Source: Methylobacterium haplocladii (GTDB lineage: Bacteria > Pseudomonadota > Alphaproteobacteria > Rhizobiales > Beijerinckiaceae). From it: 64,000 bases of DNA. Positions 26,045 to 34,657 of this stretch are shown one piece after another. Within the stretch, counting starts at the first letter, position 1. Each line of letters begins with the position of its first letter. Location: the NCBI RefSeq assembly GCF_007992175.1, contig NZ_BJZT01000007.1, positions 58,954 through 122,953 of the forward strand, given 5' to 3'. The translations under genes and the position numbers were made by a program. The notes under the pieces are model-generated. The model ran no database searches. It was not told the DNA's origin and worked only from the letters and a program-made list of their open reading frames with translations.

Positions 26045-26410
26045 ATGGCGCGCATTCTCCTCGTCGACGACGAGGACACCATCCGCGGTTTTCTCAAGCG
26101 CGGGCTCGAGCTCGACGGTCACGCCGTTGTCACCGCGATCGACGGTAGCGACGGGCTCGACCGCCTGTCCGAGGCCTCGGGCGATTTCGACCTGATGCTT
26201 ACCGACATCCGCATGCCGCTGATGGACGGCATCGCCTTGGCGCTCGCGGCCAAGCGCGACTATCCGGACCTGACGATCCTGCTGATGACCGGCTTCGCCG
26301 ACCAGCGCGAGCGCGCCCGCGGCCTCGACGCGATCGTTCTGGATGTTCTGACGAAGCCGTTCTCGCTGGCGGATCTGCGCTCGACGGTGAAGCGGGCTCT
26401 GGCGGCATAG
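26045..26410 (+). CDS. cpdR: CpdR-like response regulator
   Basis: A 121-residue single-domain response regulator: ILLVDDED acidic pocket, phospho-acceptor Asp54 in MLTDIRMP, Thr in LLMTGFAD and Lys in VLTKPFS. It has no output domain. Length, the MARIL start and the RxxKRALA ending match CpdR, which when unphosphorylated places ClpXP at the pole for regulated proteolysis of cell-cycle factors such as CtrA in Caulobacter and relatives. It lies 182 bp after hpt on the same strand. Naming as CpdR rather than another stand-alone receiver is an inference from similarity and neighbourhood. Confidence 0.8.
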   Translation: MARILLVDDEDTIRGFLKRGLELDGHAVVTAIDGSDGLDRLSEASGDFDLMLTDIRMPLMDGIALALAAKRDYPDLTILLMTGFADQRERARGLDAIVLDVLTKPFSLADLRSTVKRALAA

Positions 26411-26427
26411 GACCGGTTGTTCGGCAC

Positions 26428-26523
26428 TCCGGGGCTCGCCGCAGGCGAGAACCCGGAACCCACCCGGCACGCTGCGGCCAGTCCTGGGTTCCGGGTTCCG
26501 CTGCGCGGCCCCGGAATGACGAT
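26428..26523. repeat. Second palindromic repeat type
   Basis: An imperfect palindrome with the exact core arms AACCCGGAACCCA (26450-26462) and TGGGTTCCGGGTT (26485-26497), and outer arms CACTCCGGGG versus CCCCGGAATG. It lies between the CpdR-like gene and the convergent ggt gene. It differs from the GTCATTGCGAG family and may serve as a bidirectional terminator. Confidence 0.65.
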
Positions 26524-26540
26524 AAGGGTTCTGAATATCG

Positions 26541-28298
26541 TCAGTACCCCTCGGCCAGCGTCCCCCGCTGACGCTGGTCCGATGCGCCTGCGATCAGGCG
26601 CCCATCGAACATCACCGAATTCGCGGAGCCCGAGGGCGCGCCGACCTTCACCTGATAGCCCTGCTGCTTCAGCAGCCCCACCGTGTCGGGCGAGACGCCC
26701 TCCTCGACCATCAGCACGTCCGGCTGCCACTGGTGGTGCACCCGCGGCGCGGCGACGGCCTCGGCGAGGTTCATGCGGAAATCGAGCACGTTGACGATCA
26801 CCTGCAGGACCGTGGTGATGATGCGGCTGCCGCCGGGGCTTCCCGTCACCAGGAAGAGCTTTCCATCGCGAAACACCATGGTCGGCGTCATCGAGGAAAG
26901 CGGCCGCGCGCCCGGCGCCACCGCGTTCGCCTCGCCGCCGACGAGCCCGTAGGCGTTGAGCGCGCCGGTCTTGGCGGAAAAGTCGTCCATCTCGTTGTTG
27001 AGAAGCACCCCGGTGCCCTCGGCCACCAGCCCGATCCCGTAGGAGAAGTTGAGCGTGTAGGTGTTCGCGACGGCGTTGCCGGCGGAATCCACCACCGAGA
27101 AATGCGTGGTCTGGTCGGGCTCGAAGGGCAGCGGGTTGCCGGCCTTGATCTCGGCTGCGGGCCGGGCGCGGCTCGGGTCGATCTGCCGGCGCAGGGTCTC
27201 GGCATAGGGTTTGGCGATCAGCCCCGCGACCGGCACCCTGGTGCGCGCCGGGTCGCCGAGCCACGCGGCGCGGTCGGCATAGGCCGGCTTCATCGCCTCG
27301 GCCAGCGTATGGATCGCCCGCGCGCTGCCGGTGCCCATCCCGGCGAGATCGTAGCCCTCCAGGATGTTGAGGATCTCGATGAGATGGACGCCCCCGGAGC
27401 TCGGCGGCGGCATCGAGACGATCTCGCTGCCGCGATAGGTGCCGCGCACCGGCGTCCGGATCTCGGCCCGGTAGGCGGCGAGGTCGGCCGCCGTCATGAT
27501 CCCGCCTGCGCCCTGCACCGCCGCCGCGATCCTCTGCGCGATGGCGCCGGTGTAGAACGCGTCCGGTCCGCCCTCGGCGATCGCGTGCAGCGTACCGGCG
27601 AGATCGCGCTGCACGAGGTTCGCCCCGCGCTTCAGGACCTGGTCCCCCTGGAAAAAAATCGCGCGGCTCGACGGCCATTGCCCGAGCAGGCCCGAGGCGC
27701 GGGGCAGGGAATCGGCAAGGCCCGATTCGACCGGGATGCCCTCGCGCGCCAGGGCTTCCGCCGGCGCGATCAGCTCGGCGAGGCTGAACTTGCCGGAGCC
27801 GTAGTGGCGATGCGCCTCGGCGAGGCCGCGCACGGTGCCCGGAACGCCGACCGCCTTGCCCGTGCGGGTCGAGGCGGCCTTGTCGGGCTGGCCGTCGGCG
27901 CCGAGGAACATGCCTTCGGTCGCGGCCCCCGGCGCGGTCTCGCGAAAATCGATCGCCACGGTCTCGTTGCGGTCGGCCAGATGCACCAGCATGAAGCCGC
28001 CGCCGCCGAGATTGCCCGCCCGCGGCAGGGTCACGGCGAGGGCGAAGCCCACCGCCACCGCCGCATCGACAGCGTTGCCGCCGCGCTTCAGGATGTCGAC
28101 GCCGATCCGCGTCGCATGCGCCTCCTGCGACGACACCATACCGTGGCTCGCCAGCACCGGAAGGACGCGGGCGTCTTCCGCCTGTAGCGGTGTCGTGCCG
28201 AGCGACCCGGGCGTCGGGTCGGCCTGGGCGAGCGCCGGTTCTGCGAGCAGAAGCAGGCAGGCGAGGGAAGCGGCGAGGTGGCGAGTCGCTGACGGCAT
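26541..28298 (-). CDS. ggt: Gamma-glutamyltransferase precursor
   Basis: A 585-residue periplasmic Ntn-hydrolase that cleaves or transfers the gamma-glutamyl group of glutathione. A signal peptide (LACLLLLAEPALA) leads; the proenzyme cuts itself before Thr397 in DQTTHFSVVD, giving large and small subunits. Substrate motifs are present: RNETVAIDFRETAP (large-subunit Arg and Glu), NNEMDDF, PLSSMTPTMV and the GSPGGSRII oxyanion loop. Length is normal. The start at 28298 puts the Met at the signal peptide. No glutathione transport genes adjoin it. Confidence 0.95.
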   Translation of the reverse strand: MPSATRHLAASLACLLLLAEPALAQADPTPGSLGTTPLQAEDARVLPVLASHGMVSSQEAHATRIGVDILKRGGNAVDAAVAVGFALAVTLPRAGNLGGGGFMLVHLADRNETVAIDFRETAPGAATEGMFLGADGQPDKAASTRTGKAVGVPGTVRGLAEAHRHYGSGKFSLAELIAPAEALAREGIPVESGLADSLPRASGLLGQWPSSRAIFFQGDQVLKRGANLVQRDLAGTLHAIAEGGPDAFYTGAIAQRIAAAVQGAGGIMTAADLAAYRAEIRTPVRGTYRGSEIVSMPPPSSGGVHLIEILNILEGYDLAGMGTGSARAIHTLAEAMKPAYADRAAWLGDPARTRVPVAGLIAKPYAETLRRQIDPSRARPAAEIKAGNPLPFEPDQTTHFSVVDSAGNAVANTYTLNFSYGIGLVAEGTGVLLNNEMDDFSAKTGALNAYGLVGGEANAVAPGARPLSSMTPTMVFRDGKLFLVTGSPGGSRIITTVLQVIVNVLDFRMNLAEAVAAPRVHHQWQPDVLMVEEGVSPDTVGLLKQQGYQVKVGAPSGSANSVMFDGRLIAGASDQRQRGTLAEGY

Positions 28299-28439
28299 GT
28301 TGGCGACATAGCGCACGGTCTCATGGAGACACGTGTTCGTGGTTCGCATCGCCGCAAACGAGAGCGGCGGACTGCTCCCAGCCCGCCGCCCTGTCGTCAG
28401 GATCGATGGCCGCCGCGCCCCGCCCCGGGCGTCCGGCCG

Positions 28440-29315
28440 TTACGGCTGGTTGCGGGCCAGAAGGCCGCCCATCGGCGCGCCGGGCTCGGCCTGTTTGTAG
28501 AGGAAGAAGACGCTGCGCAGCCAGCCGCGGGTGTCGTAGCCACCGTAGTTCCGCTCGATCACGTCGCGTGTCACGTAGGCCTGGATGAAGAAGTCGCCGA
28601 AGTTGTAGCCGACGAGGCCGCCGACGGCGACCTGGCCCTGGTGGCGATAGTTCAGCCGGTTCGTCGGCAGGTCGGTCGAGCCGAAGGCGACCGGGCCGAT
28701 CTCCCACTTGCCGAACTTCTTCGTCGCCGTGACGTCGAGGTTGAGGAAGTCCGGGTAGAAGGCGCCCTGCTTGTTGGTGGCGTCGAGATAGGTTCCGTAG
28801 AGGAGGTTGCCCGTCACGTTCCAGCCATCGCCGTTATAGGTGGCGGCGAAGCGCTGCTGGATCGAGCCCTGGTTGATCAGGAACTGCGTATCGATCGGCA
28901 GGTAGCCGCCGAGCAGGTAACTGACATTGAAGTTGCCCGAGAGCTTCCAGGCGAGCTGGGCCGCGACCAGCGGCACGCCGATACCGCTCTGGTAGCGCCC
29001 GCCGGCCGCGGCCGAGCGGGCCGCCACGACGGGTTGGATGTAGATGAGGTGCAGGCGACCGCCGAAGATGTGGACGCCCGGGACCCAGACGACACCCGGC
29101 AGGTTGATGTTGCTCTCGGACTGGACGGGCGAGGTGTCGCGGATGCCGAAGCTCGACGTGTCGAGCAGGATCAGGCCGATCGGCAATTGGGCGCCGGTGG
29201 GCAGGCCGAGGGTCTGACCCGGCTGCGCGGCCGAGGCGGCGTGGGCTGCCGTGCCCGTGAAGCTCAGAACGAGCGCACCGAGCGCCGCGACGGTCCTGCG
29301 AAATCGAGCCTTCAT
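28440..29315 (-). CDS. MetA-pathway-of-phenol-degradation-type outer-membrane protein
   Basis: A 291-residue protein of the phenol MetA family (COG4313-type transporter-like proteins). A signal peptide (LGALVLSFTGTAAHAA) is followed by an alternating beta-strand pattern rich in aromatic girdles and Gly turns (GGRLHLIYIQPVVA, NFNVSYLLGGYLPID, YNFGDFFIQAYVTRDV), consistent with an outer-membrane beta barrel. The family name comes from a phenol-degradation cluster, but no aromatic catabolic genes are nearby. GGAG lies nine bases before the ATG. Role here is open; uptake of hydrophobic compounds is a guess. Confidence 0.8.
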   Translation of the reverse strand: MKARFRRTVAALGALVLSFTGTAAHAASAAQPGQTLGLPTGAQLPIGLILLDTSSFGIRDTSPVQSESNINLPGVVWVPGVHIFGGRLHLIYIQPVVAARSAAAGGRYQSGIGVPLVAAQLAWKLSGNFNVSYLLGGYLPIDTQFLINQGSIQQRFAATYNGDGWNVTGNLLYGTYLDATNKQGAFYPDFLNLDVTATKKFGKWEIGPVAFGSTDLPTNRLNYRHQGQVAVGGLVGYNFGDFFIQAYVTRDVIERNYGGYDTRGWLRSVFFLYKQAEPGAPMGGLLARNQP

Positions 29316-29726
29316 CCTGCACCACTCCGGGGCTTCAAACCGGCGCCTCGCGGATCCCGAGGCGCACTTGAGCGGTTATCCTTGCCGGAATTCTAAATAC
29401 ATGCACGGACTCAAATGCAGTCGAATTGCTTCAAGTCCAAGGTGTCGCGCAAACGACACGGTCTAAGTTAAATAAAATCTCTGTGTGGTGGAATAAAACC
29501 GGAGAGATAGACGTGCTGTGATCGGATACTTGCTTGTCGCTTGCGCTATCTGCCGTGGCGACGGCGAGCCGATAGACGCGGCGCGGGGTCGCATCCGTCA
29601 AGAAGTATCCTGAGGCCGTCGAACGATCGCTGCGGCGGTGGATTGTGCGGCAAGCGCCGAAACGGCGCGGTAACAGCCGGGGCAAGACGCGCGGAGCGTG
29701 CCCCGATCCCAGCCCGGCGCAGGTAT
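29316..29726. promoter_or_regulatory. AT-richer intergenic region with short inverted repeat
   Basis: 411 bases without a convincing gene. The part from about 29390 to 29530 is markedly lower in GC than its surroundings and probably carries the promoter of the MetA-type gene. An exact inverted repeat GTGTCG-N6-CGACAC lies at 29442-29459, about 130 bp upstream of that gene, and may be a regulator site. Confidence 0.4.
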
Positions 29727-30602
29727 CTAGAAGACGGGCATGGCCCCCGCGACCGTGATCAACGCACCCGACGTGTAGCTGCTCTCCCCGGAGGCGAGCA
29801 TCACGTAGGCCGAGGCGAGTTCGGCCGGCTGGCCCGGGCGCCCGAACGGTACCTGGTCGCCGAAGGACTTCACCGCGTCCTCGCTCATGCCGCTCGGGAT
29901 GAACGGCGTCCAGATCGGCCCCGGCAGCACGCCGTTCACACGGATACCCTTCTCGGCCAGTAGCTGCGAGAGGCTGAGGACCATGTTGCTGAGCGCGCCC
30001 TTGGTGGCGCTGTAGGCCAGGAGCGTCGGCATCGGGTGCTTCGAATTCACCGAGGAGGTGAAGATCACCGAGGCGCCGGGCTTCAGGTGCGGCAGCGCCG
30101 CCTTGGTCACGTAGAACGGGCCGAACACGTTGGTGCGGAAGGTTTTCTCGAAGATCGCGTCCTCGATGGCGTCGAGCCCCTGGTTCGGCTGCTGGAAGGC
30201 GGCGTTGTTCACGAGCACGTCCAGGCGACCGAATGTGGAGACCGTGCGTTCGACGATTTCGCGGGCATAGGCCGGATCGGTGATGTCGCCGGGCAGCAGC
30301 AGGGCGCGACGGGCCGCCTTTTCGATCCAGGCGCCGACGGCTTCCGCATCCGCCTGCTCCTCGGGCAGGTAGGCGATCGCCACGTCCGCGCCCTCTCGGG
30401 CATAGGCGATGGCGACGGCCCGGCCGATGCCGCTGTCGCCGCCGGTGATCAGCGCGGCTTGGCCTTCGAGCTTGCCCGAGCCCCTGTAGCTCGCTTCGCC
30501 GTGGTCCGGCTGCGGCGTCATCTTCTCGGTCTTGCCGGGAAAGCTCTGGGGCTGCCCCTCGAAGGGCGGGCGCGGATACTGGTTCAGCGGATCTGTGGTC
30601 AC
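29727..30602 (-). CDS. Short-chain dehydrogenase/reductase, YghA-type
   Basis: A 291-residue SDR oxidoreductase with the extended N-terminus (PPFEGQPQSFPGKTEKMTPQ in part) typical of the YghA/stress-associated group. The NAD(P) motif is TGGDSGIG (53-60), the catalytic triad Ser183/184, Tyr197 and Lys201 (YSATK), and NNAA is also present. The C-terminal SYTSGALITVAGAMPVF is canonical. The GTG start at 30602 follows GGAGG. Substrate is unknown; relatives act on aldehydes or small alcohols and are often general-stress genes. A candidate EcfG promoter sits 27 bp upstream. Confidence 0.9.
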   Translation of the reverse strand: MTTDPLNQYPRPPFEGQPQSFPGKTEKMTPQPDHGEASYRGSGKLEGQAALITGGDSGIGRAVAIAYAREGADVAIAYLPEEQADAEAVGAWIEKAARRALLLPGDITDPAYAREIVERTVSTFGRLDVLVNNAAFQQPNQGLDAIEDAIFEKTFRTNVFGPFYVTKAALPHLKPGASVIFTSSVNSKHPMPTLLAYSATKGALSNMVLSLSQLLAEKGIRVNGVLPGPIWTPFIPSGMSEDAVKSFGDQVPFGRPGQPAELASAYVMLASGESSYTSGALITVAGAMPVF

Positions 30603-30628
30603 GAGGGCCTCCGGTGGAATGCCGCGAC

Positions 30629-30653
30629 AACCATTCGGTCCTCGCGGTGTTCC
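30629..30653 (-). promoter_or_regulatory. EcfG-like promoter upstream of the SDR gene
   Basis: On the minus strand GGAAC (30653-30649), a 16-base spacer and GGTT (30632-30629) match the alphaproteobacterial general-stress consensus GGAAC-N16/17-CGTT with one mismatch. The -10 lies 27 bp before the GTG start, which gives a short leader. Confidence 0.5.
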
Positions 30654-30673
30654 GGGAGGCATGCTCCGCTGCG

Positions 30674-31831
30674 CTAACTGGCCGCTCCGACCGTGTCGGC
30701 CATGCGGGCCTCGCGGGTGCCGAGCGGCTGCGGTGCGCCGACCGTGGTGTCTTCGGCCGTCTGGTGCTCCATCTCGGCGTTCACTTGGGCGCCCATCAGC
30801 ACGATGATCGTCGAGATCCAGATCCAGGTCATGAAGCCGATCGCGGCACCGAGCGACCCGTAGGTCTGGTTGTACTTGCCGAAATTCGAGACGTACCACG
30901 AGAACAGCAGCGAGCCGGCGAGCCAGAGGAAGGCGGCCAGCACCCCGCCTGGCGTCACCCAGCGCCAGCGCGGCGCATCCCGGCTCGGGCCGTAGCGGTA
31001 GAGCAGCGCCAGGGCGCCGATGACCACCAGAAACAACGCCGGCCAGCGCAGCAACGCCAGCCACCAGGCGTTCTCGCCCAACCCCACGAACGCGAAGACG
31101 ATCGGCAGCACGACGATGGCACCGAAAGCCGCCACGATGAACAGCAGCGCACCGGCGGTGAAGCTGAGCGAGACGAGATTGAGGACGAAGAAATTCCGCT
31201 TCTCGCGCTCGTTGTAGACGAAGTTGAGCGCGTCGAAGACGTGCTTCATGCCGCCGTTGGCGCTCCACACCGAGAGTACGATGCCCAGCGCCAGGGAAAA
31301 GCCGAGGGTGGCGTCGCCCTTCTCGTTCAGCCGCTTGACCTGTTCGCCGACGATCTCGAGGGCGCCGGCGGGCAGCACGCCCTGGAGCGCGGCGAGGTTG
31401 TCGTTGATGGTCGAGGCGTCGGCAACGAGACCGTAGATCGAGACCAGGGCGGCAACCGCCGGAAAGATCGCCAGCAGGGCGAAGAAGGTGACGCCGGCCG
31501 AGACCAGCATGATCCGGTTCTCGCCGACATCGCGATAGGTGCGCATCGCGACGTCCTTCCAGCCCTTCGCCGGGATCTGCGTCGGGCTCCTGGCTTGCCG
31601 GCCCCGGTCCGGTTCGGATCGGGCGACGGCGTGCGCTTCGGCGCCTTCATGGGATGGCGAGGGCTCACGGGCGGCCGGCGTGTCGGACTGCCCCGACGCG
31701 GCGGCCTTCGCGGCGCGCCTGGGCAGTGCGACCACCCCGATCAAGGCCGCGCCGAGGGCGGCGGTCCAAAGCAGGCCGGCATTGCGATCCGGGCTGGCGA
31801 TGACCGCCTTGCCCTCGGTTGAAAGAGTCAT
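30674..31831 (-). CDS. YihY/BrkB family membrane protein
   Basis: A 385-residue inner-membrane protein of the YihY/virulence factor BrkB family. After one N-terminal hydrophobic segment (WTAALGAALIGVVAL) and a polar linker of about 55 residues comes the family core. It holds six membrane helices, including GVTFFALLAIFPAVAAL in the first, FSLALGIVLSVWSANGGMKH, and the end segment YGSLGAAIGFMTWIWIS. The extra N-terminal helix plus linker is an addition to the basic family. Function is unresolved (transport proposed). It is upstream of, and co-directional with, the SDR gene, and divergent from a gene with an EcfG-like promoter. Confidence 0.88.
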   Translation of the reverse strand: MTLSTEGKAVIASPDRNAGLLWTAALGAALIGVVALPRRAAKAAASGQSDTPAAREPSPSHEGAEAHAVARSEPDRGRQARSPTQIPAKGWKDVAMRTYRDVGENRIMLVSAGVTFFALLAIFPAVAALVSIYGLVADASTINDNLAALQGVLPAGALEIVGEQVKRLNEKGDATLGFSLALGIVLSVWSANGGMKHVFDALNFVYNEREKRNFFVLNLVSLSFTAGALLFIVAAFGAIVVLPIVFAFVGLGENAWWLALLRWPALFLVVIGALALLYRYGPSRDAPRWRWVTPGGVLAAFLWLAGSLLFSWYVSNFGKYNQTYGSLGAAIGFMTWIWISTIIVLMGAQVNAEMEHQTAEDTTVGAPQPLGTREARMADTVGAAS

Positions 31832-31979
31832 TCGCCACCCTCGACACGCTGCCCACCGGCGGTGAACGCGGCACGCCGATCGATCGTGCGTTCGCAGCTC
31901 ACAAAAAAGTGAGCATCTTCACGAGGGTCTCGGCTTGTTTCGGATTCCGGTGGGCTGGCGCCCGGATCGGTCCCGGCGG

Positions 31980-32004
31980 TGAACCTTCGGCCGTGCGGCC
32001 CGTT
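31980..32004 (+). promoter_or_regulatory. EcfG-like promoter upstream of small stress-type gene
   Basis: TGAAC (31980-31984), 16 bases, CGTT (32001-32004): one mismatch to GGAAC-N16/17-CGTT. The -10 ends 32 bp before the ATG at 32037. Confidence 0.5.
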
Positions 32005-32036
32005 GCCGAGGCTCTCTACACCGTAGGATTCTGCGA

Positions 32037-32339
32037 ATGTCCAAGACGATCACGGCTGCGTTCACGACTCGCCGCGACGCCGAGATGGCCGTCGAGCACC
32101 TCGTGCAGGAGCATGGCCTCGACAGGAACGCCGTCCGCATCGAGACGGTCTCGGACGCGAACACGGCAGGGACCGAGCCGGCCGGCGGCGACGTGGAGGG
32201 CGGCCACGAGAAGACCGCGACCGAGGGTTCGCCGGCCCTGGCCGGCAAGATCAAGGTCTCGGCGGATGTCGACGAGGCCGCGGTCGACAAGGTCCGTTCG
32301 TCGTTCGAGACCTACGGCGGCACCGGGACGGCCGCATAG
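32037..32339 (+). CDS. Small hypothetical protein, general-stress-like
   Basis: A 100-residue cytosolic protein. Its N-terminus (SKTITAAFTTRRDAEMAVEHLVQEHGLDRNAVRI) has the beta-alpha-beta look of a small ferredoxin-like fold, as in general stress protein 17M-type domains. A polar Gly/Glu-rich loop follows, then a closing strand-helix (KIKVSADVDEAAVDKVRSSF). No catalytic motif is seen. It is divergent from the BrkB-type gene. The EcfG-like promoter upstream suggests stress induction. Confidence 0.75.
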   Translation: MSKTITAAFTTRRDAEMAVEHLVQEHGLDRNAVRIETVSDANTAGTEPAGGDVEGGHEKTATEGSPALAGKIKVSADVDEAAVDKVRSSFETYGGTGTAA

Positions 32340-32442
32340 ACCCCACGGCATCCGCCTTTGCGGATGCGACGCCTGCCCTCGCCGGAGGCGCAGGACCTCC
32401 GGTCAGCCGTCATGGCCGCACCGAGCCGATCGGACTTGCGCC

Positions 32443-32886
32443 ATGTGGTACCTTTACGGCTTCGTGCTCCTGGCCGGCGTCGCCAACGCCGTCCAGGCCG
32501 GGCAGAACGGCGCTCTGTCGAAGGGGCTCGCGCAATCCCTGACCGCCGGGCTGATTGTGGCCGCCGGGACGATGACCTGCATTCTGGCAGCCGGTCTCCT
32601 CTCCGGGCGTCTGGCTTGGCCGACCTACCAGCAGGCAGCCGAGATGCCGTGGTGGGCCTGGTTCGGCGGATTGATGGGCGGCGGCATCATCCTCGTGCAG
32701 TTCGTCGCCGCCCGCCAGGTGGGAGCCGCTCCGTTCCTCGGTCTGCTCGTTACCGCTGGCGTGCTGACGTCGATCGTGCTGGACCATTTCGGCTGGATCG
32801 GTTTCGAACAGCATCCGGCCGGGATCTGGCGCATTCTCGGTGGCCTGCTCATGGTCGTCGGCGTCGCCCTCGTCGCCGTGTCCTGA
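32443..32886 (+). CDS. DMT-type membrane protein (DUF606/YdcZ)
   Basis: A 147-residue integral membrane protein with about five hydrophobic helices, matching the DUF606/YdcZ branch of the drug/metabolite transporter superfamily. Typical features are the N-terminal GVANAVQAGQNGALSKGL and the PWWAWFGGLMGGGIILVQF helix-loop, then GAAPFLGLLVTAGVLTSIVLDHFGW. Such half-size proteins work as dimers. Substrate is unknown. The ATG lies 103 bp after the previous gene. Confidence 0.85.
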   Translation: MWYLYGFVLLAGVANAVQAGQNGALSKGLAQSLTAGLIVAAGTMTCILAAGLLSGRLAWPTYQQAAEMPWWAWFGGLMGGGIILVQFVAARQVGAAPFLGLLVTAGVLTSIVLDHFGWIGFEQHPAGIWRILGGLLMVVGVALVAVS

Positions 32887-32914
32887 AGACGAACACCCTC
32901 GGAGACCCACGACC

Positions 32915-33118
32915 ATGACGGCCAGCGAATGCGACGACCTCAACCGTGCGCGGGACGCGCTGACGCGGCAACGCAGCGCCATCGCCAAGCGGCTGTCGGG
33001 CATCGAGCTGGCGCCCGTTTCGATGGCCGAGGACCTGACGCGGGTGCTCCTGGCCATCGAGGCCGTCGATCGCGCATTGTCGGATGCCGGACGCCCGCAT
33101 CTTCCGGCCGAAATGTGA
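32915..33118 (+). CDS. Small hypothetical helical protein
   Basis: A 67-residue protein, predicted mostly helical and charged (DLNRARDALTRQRSAIAKRL, then EDLTRVLLAIEAVDRAL). GGAG lies about ten bases before the ATG, and the gene is 28 bp downstream of the DMT-type gene on the same strand, so it is probably co-transcribed. No family recognised. Confidence 0.6.
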   Translation: MTASECDDLNRARDALTRQRSAIAKRLSGIELAPVSMAEDLTRVLLAIEAVDRALSDAGRPHLPAEM

Positions 33119-33150
33119 GGGCCGCAGGCGTGCCAGCACCTCCGTGACGG

Positions 33151-33483
33151 TCAGGCGGTCCCCTCGGACTCCGGCAACGCGGCGTACCACGCGGCATAGT
33201 CCGTATTTCGGGCCATGCGCCGGTTCAGGTCGGGCGTGCCGTCCGTCCACCAGACCGGGCCGCGTTCGCCGAGCGCCGTCTTGGCCGCATCGACGGCCGC
33301 CCGCGCCTTGGTGATCGCCGCCGGATCGCCGTCACGCTTGCCGTGTTTGACCGCCCGTCTCGCGTCCATCAGCGCGTGCACGAGCTCGTCACGCCGCGCC
33401 GGTTCGAGGTCCGGCCGCTGGCGCCGCCACAGCCGGCCCCGCACGACGATGTAACGACCGTCGGGCGTCACCACCGGGCTCAT
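33151..33483 (-). CDS. Hypothetical protein downstream of Mn catalase
   Basis: A 110-residue protein, with a beta-rich N-terminus (VVTPDGRYIVVRGRLWRR) followed by an amphipathic helical part (ELVHALMDARRAVKHGK, ITKARAAVDAAKTALGERG) and an aromatic C-terminus (WWTDGTPDLNRR...YAAWYAALPE). Similar-looking proteins are common in alphaproteobacteria but have no known role. The start at 33483 (with a GTG one codon earlier) follows only a weak ribosome site. It lies 55 bp downstream of the catalase on the same strand. Confidence 0.7.
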   Translation of the reverse strand: MSPVVTPDGRYIVVRGRLWRRQRPDLEPARRDELVHALMDARRAVKHGKRDGDPAAITKARAAVDAAKTALGERGPVWWTDGTPDLNRRMARNTDYAAWYAALPESEGTA

Positions 33484-33538
33484 CACGAAACCTGTCGTTC
33501 GGCCCGGCACGATTTCGAGCGCCGGGCCTTCGTCATGC

Positions 33539-34453
33539 TCAGCGGCTCTTCTTGTAGAGCTTGCTCGCGATCTCGAAGATTTCCTGCGGGGCATAATCCG
33601 GGGCGAAGGCGCCGTAATTCCCGTCGAGTTCCGGGATCTTGCCGCCCTCAGGATAGCCGTCGACGATCTCGAGCTGGCCCGGCGGATCGCCCGGCAGCGC
33701 AACCTCGTCGTTCGACCAGACGCCGGCAGCCTCGGCGTAGTCATCCGGGCTGAAGCTGTACAGGCGGCGGTGGCTCCCCTCCTGGAGATACTTCTGGCAC
33801 TCAGGGATCTTGTCCAGAACGATGTTCGGCGTCGGCAGCATCTTCTCGATCTCGACGCCGGTGAGCTTCTTCAGCGCGAGCGCGTAGGCATGGGCGTGCA
33901 CCGAGCCGCGCACCAGCAGGTAGCCGCAGACCTCCCGGCCCGTCGGGTCCTTCAGGGTCTCGTAGACGCGCAGCTTGTGGATGCGGGCACCGCATTCGAG
34001 GTGGAAGTTGTGCAGGAGGTCGATGATGAGGTTACCGGTCGTCGTTACCATGTCCATGTTCCAGGACGCGGCGTTGGAGTTCATCGGCATCGCGCCGCCG
34101 CCGTTCGACAGGAAGCTGCCGGCGAGCCGGATGTCCTGCATGTCGTGGAACGGCGCCTTGGAGATGTCGACGTTCTCGGTGTCGTCGCCGGGGCCGTTGT
34201 TCAGCATCGCCACGCCGGTCGAGACCAGCTCGACATGGCCGAGCTCCTCGGCGAAAATGCTTGAGACGAGGCTGTAGAATGGCCGCAGCTTGGTCTTGTT
34301 GCGGAAGTTGAAGCTCTGAAACATGTAGTTTCCGAGCGTCGACATCTCGCCGTACTTGCCGCCGAGCAGCTCCTGCAAGGCCGCCGCAGCGTTCGGATCG
34401 GGACGCTTGGGCTGGGGAAGCTCGGCCTGGAGCTTGTCGATGCGCATGAACAT
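33539..34453 (-). CDS. Manganese (non-heme) catalase
   Basis: A 304-residue dimanganese catalase that disproportionates hydrogen peroxide. All five expected metal ligands can be placed by spacing against the Lactobacillus enzyme: Glu36, Glu70, His73 (EELGHVE), Glu153 (FHLECGARIHKLRVYE region) and His186 (RGSVHAHA). The start is the first of two close Mets (MFMRID), with GAGAAGG about nine bases upstream. It is cytosolic, with no signal peptide. It is divergent from the acyl-CoA dehydrogenase operon, 204 bp apart. Mn catalases in this group are often general-stress genes, but no good EcfG site was found here. Confidence 0.95.
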   Translation of the reverse strand: MFMRIDKLQAELPQPKRPDPNAAAALQELLGGKYGEMSTLGNYMFQSFNFRNKTKLRPFYSLVSSIFAEELGHVELVSTGVAMLNNGPGDDTENVDISKAPFHDMQDIRLAGSFLSNGGGAMPMNSNAASWNMDMVTTTGNLIIDLLHNFHLECGARIHKLRVYETLKDPTGREVCGYLLVRGSVHAHAYALALKKLTGVEIEKMLPTPNIVLDKIPECQKYLQEGSHRRLYSFSPDDYAEAAGVWSNDEVALPGDPPGQLEIVDGYPEGGKIPELDGNYGAFAPDYAPQEIFEIASKLYKKSR

Positions 34454-34657
34454 GGAGAAGAACCTTCTCGTTGGGTGACGATCCGTACGGCTACCCACCG
34501 CGTCGAAGGGATGTTCCGGAAAACACGAAAGCTGTTTGGCCGCATGGGACACGATCGACCGATCATGGACGGTCGGACGTTGGATCGAAGCATGCGACAG
34601 CAGCGCGCGGCACTTGCCGGCCGAGACGGCTGACCGAACAGGACGATCATCGCGACG

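Noticed and set aside
34454..34657. EcfG-type promoter for the Mn catalase
   Set aside because: A GTTCC block exists, but the matching AACG is at the wrong distance (23 rather than 16-17 bases). A short inverted repeat at 34556-34575 is too weak to call.
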